Assembly (NCBI GenBank): GCA_947498125.1 | Contig: CANMJH010000002.1 | Span: 434,001 to 498,000 of the forward strand | Source of the DNA: an uncultured Nioella sp. | Lineage (GTDB): Bacteria; Pseudomonadota; Alphaproteobacteria; Rhodobacterales; Rhodobacteraceae | Length of the DNA stretch: 64,000 nucleotides | Direction: 5' to 3' | Part shown: positions 8,392 to 17,263 of the stretch, piece after piece | Layout: each line of letters begins with the position of its first letter | Position numbering within the stretch: the stretch's first letter is position 1 | The notes under the pieces: generated by a model | The model's database searches: none | Told to the model about the DNA's origin: nothing | Seen by the model: the letters and a program-made list of their open reading frames with translations, nothing else | Made by a program: the position numbers and the translations under genes

Positions 8392-9932
8392 CAAGATCTG
8401 ACGGGATCGGCGCCGGTGTTTCGGCGCTGGTCCTGATCGCAATTATGGCCCCTTTGGGGGCCGTTCTGTTTCGTGCGGGGCCAATGACGGGCCTTGGCGC
8501 GGCAGATATTGCGGCGGTTCGGTTCACGATCTGGCAGGCACTTTTGTCGGCGGCCTTTAGTGTCGCTTTTGCTGTCCCGGTCGCCCGCGCCTTGGCGCGG
8601 CGCCGGTTTCCGGGCCGCTCAATCCTGATCTCCCTCATGGGGGCGCCCTTTATCCTGCCGGTGATTGTTGCCGTTCTTGGTCTGCTTGTTGTTTTTGGAC
8701 GCAGCGGCGCCGTCAGTGCGATCCTTGGGTTTTTCGGGCTGCCACCGATTGAGATTTACGGTCTGCACGGCGTTGTCATAGCGCATATGTTTTTCAATCT
8801 GCCGCTTGCGGTGCGCTTGGTTTTGCAGGGCTGGCTGGCCATCCCGGCCGAGCGGTATCAGCTTGCAGCGTCGCTTGGCTTCACGTCTCGTGACGTGGCG
8901 CGGCATATGGAATGGCCGATGTTGCGCGCAGTGTGCCCCGGCGCGTTTCTGGTGATCTTCCTGATATGCACGACATCTTTTGCGGTTGCACTGACATTGG
9001 GTGGCGGGCCAAGCGCGACAACGGTCGAGCTGGCAATCTACCAAGCTTTTCGCTTTGAGTTCGACCTCGCCCGCGCCGCGTTATTGGGGCTCGTTCAGGT
9101 CGCGATCTGTGTTGTCGCAGGGCTAATGGTTTTCTGGGTCGCCGTGCCGAATGCTACGGGTACGGGGTTGGATCGTCCTGTGACGCGTTGGGATTGCAAC
9201 GACAAGTTGTCTATTTCTTTGGACGCGGCATGGATCACATTGGCAGCGACGTTTCTGTTTCTGCCGCTTCTGGCCATTTTTGTAAGGGGCGTCCTAGGTT
9301 TGGGCGAATTGCCCGCATCGATATTTCAGGCCGCCGGTCGATCGGTTGTATTGTCCTTGGCATCGGCCTTCGTTGCAGTGGCGCTTGCGTTGCCTATGGC
9401 GGTTCTTATCGCACGCGGGCGCGCGGCAGGGATCATTGAAACGATCGGAGCGCTGTCGATCGCAGTATCGCCATTGGTTATCGGCACCGGGCTTTTTGTT
9501 ATTCTTCGGCCATATGTCAGTCCGCAGGATTCGTCGCTGCCGGTTACGGGCTTGGTCAACGCGCTGGCAGCGTTGCCGTTCCTTCTGCGTGCCTTTGTGC
9601 CGGCCATTGGGCAGGCCGAAGCGGCCTATGGACGGCTTGCGGCGTCCCTTGGCATGACCAGTTGGCAACGTTGGCGTCATGTTTTACTGCCGCGGCTAAA
9701 ACGCCCGCTTGGCTTCGGTGCAGGGTTGGCAGCGGCGCTAAGTATGGGCGATTTGGGAGTTATCACGCTGTTTGCGGCGCCTCAGCAGGGGACTTTGCCG
9801 CTTGAGATGTATCGGCTGATGGGCAGCTATCAAACCAGCGCAGCGCAAGGGGCGGCACTGCTTTTGATGGCGCTCAGTCTCGGCATGTTTTGGATTTTCG
9901 ACCGCGGAGGGCGCGTGAATGCTGCGACTTGA
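8388..9932 (+). CDS. thiP: Thiamine ABC transporter, permease
   Basis: A 514-residue, highly hydrophobic protein with two homologous permease halves. Each carries the EAA-type loop (YQLAASLGFTSRDVARHMEWP in the first half; AYGRLAASLGMTSWQRW in the second). This double-length layout is typical of ThiP, which forms the membrane channel for thiamine. The start overlaps the thiB stop by 4 nt and its end overlaps thiQ by 14 nt, so all three are coupled. Confidence 0.92.
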   Translation: MTRSDGIGAGVSALVLIAIMAPLGAVLFRAGPMTGLGAADIAAVRFTIWQALLSAAFSVAFAVPVARALARRRFPGRSILISLMGAPFILPVIVAVLGLLVVFGRSGAVSAILGFFGLPPIEIYGLHGVVIAHMFFNLPLAVRLVLQGWLAIPAERYQLAASLGFTSRDVARHMEWPMLRAVCPGAFLVIFLICTTSFAVALTLGGGPSATTVELAIYQAFRFEFDLARAALLGLVQVAICVVAGLMVFWVAVPNATGTGLDRPVTRWDCNDKLSISLDAAWITLAATFLFLPLLAIFVRGVLGLGELPASIFQAAGRSVVLSLASAFVAVALALPMAVLIARGRAAGIIETIGALSIAVSPLVIGTGLFVILRPYVSPQDSSLPVTGLVNALAALPFLLRAFVPAIGQAEAAYGRLAASLGMTSWQRWRHVLLPRLKRPLGFGAGLAAALSMGDLGVITLFAAPQQGTLPLEMYRLMGSYQTSAAQGAALLLMALSLGMFWIFDRGGRVNAAT

Positions 9933-10608
9933 AGGCATAAATCTGCGCTTTAAGGGCTTTAGCCTGTCGATGGATATCGACGTGGCGAAGGGCGCACGTT
10001 TGGGTCTGTTAGGCCCGTCCGGCAGCGGGAAATCAACAGCCCTGTCAGTGATTGCAGGCTTCCTGAAACCCGACAAAGGGCGGGTCAGGATTGCCGGGCA
10101 GGACGTGACAGATCTGCCTGTGCCTGAGCGACCCCTCAGCTTACTCTTTCAGGATGGAAACCTCTTTCCGCATCTTTCGGCCTTCGACAATGTTGCGCTT
10201 GGATTAAAGCCAAACCTAAAGTTATCCGAGGCTGAACATGAAGCCGTGGATCATGCCTTGGACCAAGTTGGGCTGCGCCGGAAGGGCGCGCAGAAGCCCA
10301 GCGATTTATCGGGGGGGCAACGCAGCCGTCTGGCGCTGGCCCGGATGCTTTTGCGCAATCAGCCCCTGGCGCTTTTGGATGAGCCGTTTTCAGCGCTTGA
10401 TCCCGGGTTGCGGCGTGAGATGCTGGCGCTTGTCGATGACCTTTGCCGCGAGACAGGTCTGACGCTTGTCATGGTCAGCCACGATTTGCGGGATGTTGAA
10501 CGGCTTTGCACGGATCTGTGTTTGCTGGATGCAGGCCAGGTACAAATCAGGGGTGCGCTTGGGCCGATATTGCATGACCCGCCGGACGAGCTGAAACCTT
10601 GGCTTTGA
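9919..10608 (+). CDS. thiQ: Thiamine ABC transporter, ATP-binding protein
   Basis: A 229-residue ABC ATPase: Walker A GPSGSGKST near residue 34, Q-loop LLFQDGNLFPHLS, signature LSGGQRSRLALARML, Walker B LALLDEPFSALD and H-loop MVSHD. Length matches ThiQ (about 230). It energises ThiBP-mediated thiamine uptake on the cytoplasmic face. Translation begins inside the end of thiP. A bidirectional terminator follows. Confidence 0.93.
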   Translation: MLRLEGINLRFKGFSLSMDIDVAKGARLGLLGPSGSGKSTALSVIAGFLKPDKGRVRIAGQDVTDLPVPERPLSLLFQDGNLFPHLSAFDNVALGLKPNLKLSEAEHEAVDHALDQVGLRRKGAQKPSDLSGGQRSRLALARMLLRNQPLALLDEPFSALDPGLRREMLALVDDLCRETGLTLVMVSHDLRDVERLCTDLCLLDAGQVQIRGALGPILHDPPDELKPWL

Positions 10609-10611
10609 AAC

Positions 10612-10643
10612 GAAAAAAACGCGCCCCGAGAGGCGCGTTTTTC
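10612..10643. terminator. Bidirectional intrinsic terminator between thiQ and petC
   Basis: A 7-bp stem (ACGCGCC/GGCGCGT, arms 10619-10625 and 10632-10638) has an A-tract before it and a T-tract after it. It can end both the plus-strand thiBPQ and the minus-strand petABC transcripts. Confidence 0.9.
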
Positions 10644-10663
10644 TGTGTCGTTGTGACGTGTTA

Positions 10664-11461
10664 TCAGTCTTCTTTGGCAGCCCGTTTGACCGGCGCCCAA
10701 ATGCGCTTGTTGGTCAGATAAAGCAGAACCGAAAGAACACCCAAGAGCAAAACCGCAGTGAAACCGAGACGTTTGCGCGCCATCAGCTCGGGCTCGGCTG
10801 CCCACATTAGGAAAGCCGCGACGTCTTCGGCCATGTGGTCAACATCGTTGGGCGAGCCATCTTGGTATTCCACCTGACCGTCGTAAAGCGGCGGAGCCAT
10901 CGAAATGTACCCACCGGGGAACGTGTCGTTGCCGTAAAGCGTAGCACCGGCTTGTTCCTCGTCATGACCATTATAGTGGGTCAGGAGCGAGGTGATGTAT
11001 TCCGGGCCGCCCATGCCAAAGAGGAACTGGTTGATCCCAAGGGCATAGGGCCCGTGGAAGCCAGCGCGTGCTTTGGCCATCATCGACAGATCCGGCGCAC
11101 CAGCAGAGGTGTTTTCCGGGAAGTTGTCATTGGGGATAGCTGTGCGGTAGTCGCGAAGGTCATCATCCCAGACTTCGATGAAGTTCTGTTCGATATAGGC
11201 CCGAACCTGATCTTCTGGGATGCCGGGGCCGTCCTCATCAGAGAGCGACCGGATCGGCACGTAGCGCAGACCGTGGCAGGCCGCGCAAACCTCAGTATAA
11301 ACCTGAAATCCGCGTTGCAGTTGGTTTTGGTCAAAGCTGCCGAATGGGCCATCAAACGAGAAGCGAATATTCTCGACATGGCCACCTTCGCCAGCAGCGT
11401 TCGCGGAGGCGCCCGAAAGAGCGACGGCCGTCAATGCGGTGAGGGCAAGTTTCCTGAACAT
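10664..11461 (-). CDS. petC: Cytochrome c1 of the bc1 complex
   Basis: A 265-residue protein with a signal peptide ([22 protein letters not shown]), a haem c motif [11 protein letters not shown] near residues 35-45, a conserved MMAKAR region and a C-terminal membrane anchor ([20 protein letters not shown]). It carries electrons from the Rieske protein to soluble cytochrome c in the periplasm. Third gene of petABC, 20 bp after petB, ended by the shared terminator. Confidence 0.96.
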   Translation of the reverse strand: MFRKLALTALTAVALSGASANAAGEGGHVENIRFSFDGPFGSFDQNQLQRGFQVYTEVCAACHGLRYVPIRSLSDEDGPGIPEDQVRAYIEQNFIEVWDDDLRDYRTAIPNDNFPENTSAGAPDLSMMAKARAGFHGPYALGINQFLFGMGGPEYITSLLTHYNGHDEEQAGATLYGNDTFPGGYISMAPPLYDGQVEYQDGSPNDVDHMAEDVAAFLMWAAEPELMARKRLGFTAVLLLGVLSVLLYLTNKRIWAPVKRAAKED

Positions 11462-11481
11462 GTTATGTCAGTCCTTTTCTC

Positions 11482-12819
11482 TTATTCCGCCGGGGTGGTC
11501 GCGTCAGCGGACCCGGACTTGCCATAATGCTCTTTGAAGTCGTCTTCGATTGTTTCCGGCTGTGGCAGCGGCTTTTCGAAGATGCCCAAGAGGGGCAAGA
11601 CAACAAGGAAATACCCGAACCAGTAGGCCGACCCGATCAGCGAGATGACCGAATAGGGTGGTTCAGCAGGCTGCGAGCCACACCACATCAGCACCATAAA
11701 GTCGACGCCGAGCAGCCAGAACCACCATTTGAACATCGGGCGATAACGGCCCGAACGTACTGATGACGTATCCAGCCAAGGTGCCAGAGCCATAACGGCG
11801 ATGGCGCCGAACATGGCGATCACACCAAAGAACTTCGCATCCACGATGCCGCCGGTCAGCCAGCTGACGATCTGAACGATCATGACGTCTGCCGTAAAGG
11901 CCCGCAGGATCGCGTAGAACGGCAAGAAGTACCATTCAGGAACGATGTGCGCTGGCGTCGCCAGGGCGTTCGCCTCGATATAGTTATCGGGGTGACCCAA
12001 GTAGTTCGGCATGAAGCCCACAACCGCGAAGAAGGCGGTCAGAACGACAGCAAGGGCAAAGAAATCCTTGATGACGAAATATGGCCAGAAGGGCAGGGTG
12101 TCTGCGTCGGCTTCCTTACGGGTATTGCGGCGCACCTCAACCCCGGTGGGGTTGTTGTTACCGGTCGTGTGGAACGCCCAGATATGGACAACCACCAGAC
12201 CTGCAATCACGAAGGGCAGCAGATAGTGCAGCGACAAGAAGCGGTTCAGCGTGGCGTTATCAACGGCAGGGCCGCCCAAAAGCCAAGTCTGAATAGCTTC
12301 TCCGACGAACGGGATCGCACCAAATAGGCCGGTAATAACCGTTGCGCCCCAGAAGGACATCTGACCCCAAGGCAGAACGTAGCCAAGGAATGCGGTGCCC
12401 ATCATCATCAGATAGATCAGCATACCGATGATCCACGTCACTTCGCGCGGGGCCTTGTAGGACCCGTAGTAAAGACCGCGGAAGATGTGCAGATACACAG
12501 CGATAAAGAACAGCGAAGCGCCGTTCATGTGAATATACCGAATGGCCCAGCCACCGTTCACGTTGCGCATGATGTGCTCGATCGAGGCAAAGGCCAGATC
12601 AACATGCGGTGTGTAGTGCATCACAAGGATGATGCCGGTGACGATTTGCAAAACAAGGCAGAAGGCCAGAACGATACCCCAAATCCACATCCAATTCAGG
12701 TTCTTGGGTGTGGGGATCATCAGGGTGTCATATAGCAGGCCAACAACCGGAAGGCGGCTGTGCAGCCACTTCTCGATGCCTGTCTTCGGTTCGTAGTGGT
12801 CGTGGGGAATCCCGGACAT
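11482..12819 (-). CDS. petB: Cytochrome b of the bc1 complex
   Basis: A 445-residue integral membrane protein with the b-haem ligand regions ([20 protein letters not shown] and the second His pair in [25 protein letters not shown]; quoted here in part) and the PEWYFLPFY quinol-site motif. Length is typical for alphaproteobacteria. It oxidises ubiquinol and runs the Q cycle. GGGAGAGAG precedes the ATG; petA is 15 bp upstream. Confidence 0.97.
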   Translation of the reverse strand: MSGIPHDHYEPKTGIEKWLHSRLPVVGLLYDTLMIPTPKNLNWMWIWGIVLAFCLVLQIVTGIILVMHYTPHVDLAFASIEHIMRNVNGGWAIRYIHMNGASLFFIAVYLHIFRGLYYGSYKAPREVTWIIGMLIYLMMMGTAFLGYVLPWGQMSFWGATVITGLFGAIPFVGEAIQTWLLGGPAVDNATLNRFLSLHYLLPFVIAGLVVVHIWAFHTTGNNNPTGVEVRRNTRKEADADTLPFWPYFVIKDFFALAVVLTAFFAVVGFMPNYLGHPDNYIEANALATPAHIVPEWYFLPFYAILRAFTADVMIVQIVSWLTGGIVDAKFFGVIAMFGAIAVMALAPWLDTSSVRSGRYRPMFKWWFWLLGVDFMVLMWCGSQPAEPPYSVISLIGSAYWFGYFLVVLPLLGIFEKPLPQPETIEDDFKEHYGKSGSADATTPAE

Positions 12820-12834
12820 GTCTCGCTCTCTCCC

Positions 12835-13413
12835 TTAACCTAGCAGAATGACAGATTCTTCGACAAAACTTGCGGTCGGAACCGGCAGGTTTTCGGGCGC
12901 AGGCCCGCGGCGGATGCGGCCCGCCGTGTCGTAGTGTGAGCCGTGGCAGGGGCAGAACCAGCCACCGAAGTCGCCAGCGCCGTCGCCAAGTGGAACGCAA
13001 CCAAGGTGCGTACAAACGCCCTGCATCACCAGCCATTCGCCAGTGTTTTCGCCTTCGAAATTCGATAGCGTGCGATTTTCGTCAGATGCAGATGCGTCAT
13101 CCGAAATATTATCGTTTCGCGCGACGTCATCGGGAAGTTCCGACAATGCGACAGCACGGGCCGCTTCGATTTCGTCCGCTGTGCGGCGGCGAATAAATAC
13201 CGGCTTGCCCAGAAACAGAACCGTCATCTGCGTGCCTTCGGCAACGTCAGCAACATCAACACGCAGCGACGAAGCGGCACGTGTATCTGCGGATGGGTTC
13301 ATCTGGTTAACAAGCGGCCAGACAGCAGCACCGGCGGCCACTGCGCCCACACCGCCAGTGGCGTAGTAGATAAAATCGCGGCGGGTGCTGGGATGATCTT
13401 CTGATTGTGACAC
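12835..13413 (-). CDS. petA: Rieske iron-sulfur subunit of the bc1 complex
   Basis: A 192-residue protein. The N-terminus carries a Tat-like sequence ([13 protein letters not shown]) that also serves as membrane anchor. The [2Fe-2S] ligands are in CTHLGC and CPCHGSHYD near the C-terminus. I set a GTG start at 13411-13413, 8 nt after GGGAGA, giving the usual family length; an open frame continues upstream to 13638 without support. First gene of petABC. Confidence 0.93.
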   Translation of the reverse strand: MSQSEDHPSTRRDFIYYATGGVGAVAAGAAVWPLVNQMNPSADTRAASSLRVDVADVAEGTQMTVLFLGKPVFIRRRTADEIEAARAVALSELPDDVARNDNISDDASASDENRTLSNFEGENTGEWLVMQGVCTHLGCVPLGDGAGDFGGWFCPCHGSHYDTAGRIRRGPAPENLPVPTASFVEESVILLG

Positions 13414-13777
13414 CGAGAGCGTCTCCCTCATCAAAGGCCCTGTCCCAAGGGCCGAATATCCTTGCGAGGCTACGCAGTTTTCGCAGCCAATCTCGAGCCT
13501 TGTATAAGCCAAGACCTGCCCGCGTCCAGCGGACAAACGCGCGCAGAGCTTCCGAATTGTCGCAGACAGCGCTTTCAGAGCACAGTCTGCGCGGTAAAGC
13601 GGCACGCAAACTGGTGCATGTTTCAGCTCAAGCCGCAAGATATAGAAAAGAAATTTGGTCGCCTTGGGGATCTCAGTAAACGATTCTCAGAGGCGATTGC
13701 CGGTGTTTTCGATCATTATCGAATCGCTCATATACGCAAGACGGCAAATTCACGCGGCAAAAACGCTGCCGTGACGC
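13414..13777. other. Intergenic region upstream of petABC
   Basis: No gene supported. The stretch must hold the petABC promoter and the end of the GNAT operon. A GC-rich imperfect hairpin near 13757-13775 lies just past the GNAT stop but lacks a T-run. Confidence 0.5.
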
Positions 13778-14209
13778 CTAGAGCGCCTCGAATGTTAAGG
13801 TCATCTTGCGATGAGGAATTCCGGCATCGTCAAATTCTGGCCCTTCCGCAACAAACTCGAGCTTTTCGTAAAAGGGGATCGCATAGATTTGCGAATCTAG
13901 CACGGCCTGATCAAACCCTTTTGCCTGACAGATCTTTAGCGCTGCGATCATGACGTCTTTGCCAAGCCCGGTTCCGCGATGAGACGCCATCACAGCAACA
14001 CGCTGAATTTTGCCGGTGTTTCCCTTTGGCAAAATCCGAACCGTTGCTGCGGGTTGCTGCCCATCTTGCGCCAGAACATGCATGCAGTGATCGTCGATCC
14101 CATCCCATTCGTCTTCGGGGGGAACGTTTTGTTCCTGTACAAAGACGGTTTCGCGGATGGCGAGGCAGGACCTCACACCGTCTTGGCTGTCGACCAAGGC
14201 TATCTTCAT
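13778..14209 (-). CDS. GNAT family N-acetyltransferase
   Basis: A 143-residue single-domain GNAT. Strand/loop QRVAVMASHRGTGLGKDVM is the acetyl-CoA pyrophosphate-binding motif (V-x4-RGTGLG), and the C-terminal FYEKLEFVAEGPEFDDAGIPH segment resembles the ElaA-like branch. It acetylates an unknown amine. The ATG overlaps the stop of the upstream GST gene (TAATG), so the two are coupled within a three-gene operon starting at 15089. Confidence 0.88.
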   Translation of the reverse strand: MKIALVDSQDGVRSCLAIRETVFVQEQNVPPEDEWDGIDDHCMHVLAQDGQQPAATVRILPKGNTGKIQRVAVMASHRGTGLGKDVMIAALKICQAKGFDQAVLDSQIYAIPFYEKLEFVAEGPEFDDAGIPHRKMTLTFEAL

Positions 14210-14811
14210 TATTCTGGAACCGTCGCTTTCATAGATGGACGCGCGGCAAAACCATCATACCAATTCGCCAGCTCCACCCGCCCTTTGCGCCAATCGCGTT
14301 CAGGAAAGCGGAAATCGAGGTAACCCAAGGCGCATCCCATCGCGATCTGCGCCATGTTCATTGGGCCCACCAAATGGCTCATCCACAGGCTTTCGGTCGC
14401 GTCCAACCCGCGTTCGACCTTTCCCCATTGCGCCTCGACCCAATCCGGAAACTGTTTTTCTTCGGGACGCAAACGCCCTTCGTACACACCCAAAACGGCG
14501 GCTTCCATAATGCCGTGGGCCGTTGCCTCAAGCGTCAGGATCTCCCAAAGCGACCCTTCGGGGTAAAGGCCAGCCTTATGGGTCGCATCCAAATATCGTG
14601 CAATAATCCGGCTATCGTAAATTGCAGGTCCGTCCTCGCGAATGAGGGCAGGGATTTTGCCAAGGGGGTTAGCGGCCAGGGCTTGGGGGGCGGACGCCAA
14701 AGGCGTGGTCGCAACTGGCGCTTCCTCAATCCCAGGAATTCCGGCCTCTTCGATTAATATTCGGATGGTGCGCACAAAGGGTGATGTTGGCGAGGAAATC
14801 AGGGTCGTCAT
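14209..14811 (-). CDS. Glutathione S-transferase family protein
   Basis: A 200-residue GST. The N-terminal thioredoxin domain begins MTTLISSPTSPFVRTIRI with serine at the glutathione thiol site, contains NPLGKIPALI and DSRIIARYLD, and is followed by a helical C-terminal domain. The substrate is unknown. It is sandwiched by ATGA overlap with the upstream small membrane protein gene and TAATG overlap with the downstream acetyltransferase, so the trio is expressed together. Confidence 0.9.
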   Translation of the reverse strand: MTTLISSPTSPFVRTIRILIEEAGIPGIEEAPVATTPLASAPQALAANPLGKIPALIREDGPAIYDSRIIARYLDATHKAGLYPEGSLWEILTLEATAHGIMEAAVLGVYEGRLRPEEKQFPDWVEAQWGKVERGLDATESLWMSHLVGPMNMAQIAMGCALGYLDFRFPERDWRKGRVELANWYDGFAARPSMKATVPE

Positions 14812-15089
14812 GGAATTCGTTTTACCTTTAGCCGGGTGAGGGCGGTTGCATCAATTGAAAGGCCTTTGCCGGAATTTGTCAGGGAAAGGATCCGGTGCCA
14901 TCGAAAGCTGGCATTGACCTGCCCGTCATCTGTTTTAAGGGCGATGCCATCTGGGGTTTCGTCCATTTCGTCCTCAACAGGTTGGCTAAATCGCCCCCGC
15001 GACGTTGAGCGCGCAATCGCATAACCGGCAAGCGCCACAGCGCCGTACCTGAGGGCAAACCCAGCAATTGGGATAAATGGTGCAGCCAT
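14808..15089 (-). CDS. Small predicted membrane protein of unknown function
   Basis: A 93-residue protein with one N-terminal hydrophobic segment (about residues 5-25) followed by a hydrophilic acidic region and a basic C-terminus. Not recognised. It has a strong ribosome binding site (GGAGG 6 nt before ATG) and overlaps the following GST gene by 4 nt, which supports it as a real gene leading the GST-GNAT operon. Confidence 0.75.
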   Translation of the reverse strand: MAAPFIPIAGFALRYGAVALAGYAIARSTSRGRFSQPVEDEMDETPDGIALKTDDGQVNASFRWHRILSLTNSGKGLSIDATALTRLKVKRIP

Positions 15090-15137
15090 GATGTTCCTCC
15101 CTTTGGTGTCTTATCTAGGTGTTGCCGGCGTAGATTT

Positions 15138-15764
15138 CTATTTTTGGTTCATTGCTTCCCGCATCAGCGCCGCCAATTTTGCGGTCTCTTGCCCGATGGA
15201 TGAGGCCTCAACGGCGTCCGCCGCACGTGCGCGCACCGCATCAGTTTTGTTTTGGCTAAGCTTCCATGTCCCATCCACGCTTTCGATCTTGAACTGAAAG
15301 GGGCGAATCATCCGCATCATTTTTCTAAGGGCTTCGTCGCTCATCTTATCCATTGTCCAAGGCGGCTTGGGCAAAAGCCGGGCTTCAAAAAACGCGGAAA
15401 GGCGGGCAAGCGAGGTGGAAAGATCTTCTTGGGGGCAAGGCACCAATGTTCCGCGCAAATGAACCGAGACATAGTTCCATGTGGGAACCTGATCGGGCAC
15501 CTCGTACCAATCCGGCGACAAATAGGCATCCGGACCGGTTACAGCGATCACAGCGGGAACCGGCGCATCTGTAACCCGAGCAATTGGGTTTGAGCGAACA
15601 AGGTGCAGATCAGCGATGTTGGACTCGCCCCCAATCACAAAAGGGATATGAGAAATTAGCGGGGTGGGGTCGGCATTTATGGACAATGCGCCGAACCCGC
15701 GATGCCGGGCGAAGGCCAGCATGGCCTGCTCAGGTTCTTTGCGAAAGATCGGGTTAGGGTGCAT
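15138..15764 (-). CDS. PaiB-like FMN-binding negative transcriptional regulator
   Basis: A 208-residue protein of the PaiB/FMN_bind_2 family: MHPNPIFR, SHIPFVIG, PDAYLSPDWYEVPDQVPTWN and the distal PFQFKIESVDGTWKLSQNK motif. PaiB in Bacillus represses sporulation and degradative genes; in proteobacteria the role is unclear and it may be a flavin-split-barrel enzyme. Starts at ATG 15764 after GAGG. It stands alone, 50 bp from the next gene. Confidence 0.85.
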   Translation of the reverse strand: MHPNPIFRKEPEQAMLAFARHRGFGALSINADPTPLISHIPFVIGGESNIADLHLVRSNPIARVTDAPVPAVIAVTGPDAYLSPDWYEVPDQVPTWNYVSVHLRGTLVPCPQEDLSTSLARLSAFFEARLLPKPPWTMDKMSDEALRKMMRMIRPFQFKIESVDGTWKLSQNKTDAVRARAADAVEASSIGQETAKLAALMREAMNQK

Positions 15765-15964
15765 TGCAGCCTCGGATCATAGGAACCTTCCAAGGGTGGC
15801 GCGAGGCCGCATGTCAAGCAAGCGCAGAATTGTGCCAATCTGCCACTGAAATGTGCGCCTTTCTGAATATTGCGGTGCGCGGACACGCCTTAAGGTAATC
15901 CGTGCGCTAGTTGTTTTTGCGATAGCCACTTGAATTGGCAATCAGGATATTGCATATTAGAGTT

Positions 15965-16111
15965 GTTCTCAGGGCGGGGTGAAATTCCCTACCGGCGGTA
16001 AGTGAGCCTCGTCTCATCAGCCCGCGAGCGCCATTGGCCTTAAAAGTCGATGGGTCCAGCAGATCTGGTGAGATTCCAGAGCCGACGGTTATAGTCCGGA
16101 TGAAAGAGAAC
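15965..16111 (+). promoter_or_regulatory. FMN riboswitch (RFN element)
   Basis: P1 arms GTTCTC and GAGAAC close the element. Internally the conserved AGGGCGGGGTGAAATTCCC, ACCGGCGGTA, AGCCCGCGAGC, CCAGCAGATCTGGTGAGATTCCAG and TCCGGATGAAAGAG-type segments are all present in order. It lies 84 nt upstream of the ribH start and should repress it when FMN is plentiful. Confidence 0.95.
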
Positions 16112-16194
16112 GAGCAAAGGACCGCGCCATTTGGGCCGGTGTCTTTGGTCGTGATCGCCTTGGGTGACGTGTCTGTACCTAAAGGAGATCAAAA

Positions 16195-16629
16195 GTGACA
16201 CACACCCAATACGCGTTCGTAAAAGCCAATTGGCATGCCGAGATCGTAGATCAGGCGCTTGTTGGATTTACCGAGCTTATTCCGGCCAGTCTGGTCGATG
16301 TCTATGACGTGCCCGGCGCATTCGAGATGCCGCTTTTGGCCCGTGATCTTGCCGAATCTGGCAGGTATGGCGCTGTGGCCTGTGCCGCTTTGGTCGTTGA
16401 TGGGGGTATCTACCGTCATGACTTTGTGGCCGCCGCAGTCGTTGATGGTCTGATGCGGGCCGGTATGGATTCCGGCATTCCGGTCTTATCCGTTTCACTG
16501 ACCCCGCATCATTTTCAGGAAACCGATCACCATATTGCAATCTACAAAGATCATTTCGTGCAAAAGGGGCGCGAGGCGGCCCAAGCGGCGCTGATGATCG
16601 GCAAAACCCGCGCGGCACTGGCCGCATAA
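16195..16629 (+). CDS. ribH: 6,7-dimethyl-8-ribityllumazine synthase (RibH2-type)
   Basis: A 144-residue lumazine synthase. The sequence keeps the NWHAEIVD substrate-site start, DVPGAFEMPL, ALVVDGGIYRHDFVA and the LT-x-x-HFQETD-like catalytic loop. It condenses a pyrimidine diamine with dihydroxybutanone phosphate in riboflavin synthesis. The GTG start at 16195 follows AAAGGAG by 7 nt. The divergence from classical RibH resembles the second, riboswitch-linked RibH2 of Brucella and rhizobia. No other rib gene is adjacent. Confidence 0.92.
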   Translation: MTHTQYAFVKANWHAEIVDQALVGFTELIPASLVDVYDVPGAFEMPLLARDLAESGRYGAVACAALVVDGGIYRHDFVAAAVVDGLMRAGMDSGIPVLSVSLTPHHFQETDHHIAIYKDHFVQKGREAAQAALMIGKTRAALAA

Positions 16630-16633
16630 TCGA

Positions 16634-17263
16634 TTATGGGAAAATGGTGACAGGGTCGCCGTTTTCCCATTTCGGGTGTTTATCCATGATCGCCGCGAAC
16701 CGGTCCGAGCCCAGAAACGCGTTCAGCCAGCGGATTAGATTTGGCCAAGGTTGCGCATCGAACCAGTCTTTGTCGACAAATGCATATTGGCGGACAAAGG
16801 TCAGGATAGCCATGTCGCCTAGACTTGGAACTTCGCCAAAAAGATAGGCGGAAGCCGACAGCATCCCGTCCAATTTTTGCAAAAACTCTGCGGCTGTCGC
16901 GCGTTCTGCAGTCGTATCCGCGCCTGCATATCGGGACCCATATTTGTAGCGGTCCAGAGCCATTTTGAATGGCCTGTCACATTCTGCAATCAAAGGCAAA
17001 GAAGCATCCTGTGAGGCAAGCCAGCCTTCGGGGTCGTTCTGCCTTAGGGCCCAGATCATGATGTCGAGGCTTTCTTCAATGACCTCATCGCCAATGACCA
17101 GAACCGGCACTGTCGCTTTGGGTGACGCCTGCAATAATTCTGGGGCCTTATCCCGCAAGACAACCTCTCGCAGCTCGCAAGAGATGCCAGCGCTGGCAAT
17201 GGCAAGGCGGGCGCGCATCGCATAGGGGCAACGGCGAAAGCTGTAGAGGACAGGCCGGGTCAT
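16634..17263 (-). CDS. Glutathione S-transferase / glutaredoxin-2-like protein
   Basis: A 209-residue protein with an N-terminal glutaredoxin-like fold (YSFRRCPYAMRARLA, a single-cysteine CPYA site), SPKATVPVL, EESLDIMIW and a helical GST C-terminal domain. It likely acts as a glutathione-dependent thiol transferase in the cytoplasm. Its ATG overlaps the mtaB stop (ATGA), placing it third in the dapF-mtaB-GST operon. It converges with ribH, 4 bp apart. Confidence 0.87.
   Translation of the reverse strand: MTRPVLYSFRRCPYAMRARLAIASAGISCELREVVLRDKAPELLQASPKATVPVLVIGDEVIEESLDIMIWALRQNDPEGWLASQDASLPLIAECDRPFKMALDRYKYGSRYAGADTTAERATAAEFLQKLDGMLSASAYLFGEVPSLGDMAILTFVRQYAFVDKDWFDAQPWPNLIRWLNAFLGSDRFAAIMDKHPKWENGDPVTIFP

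Noticed and set aside
12870-13366. Plus-strand frames opposite petA
   Set aside because: Shadows of the Rieske gene, which has intact cofactor motifs.
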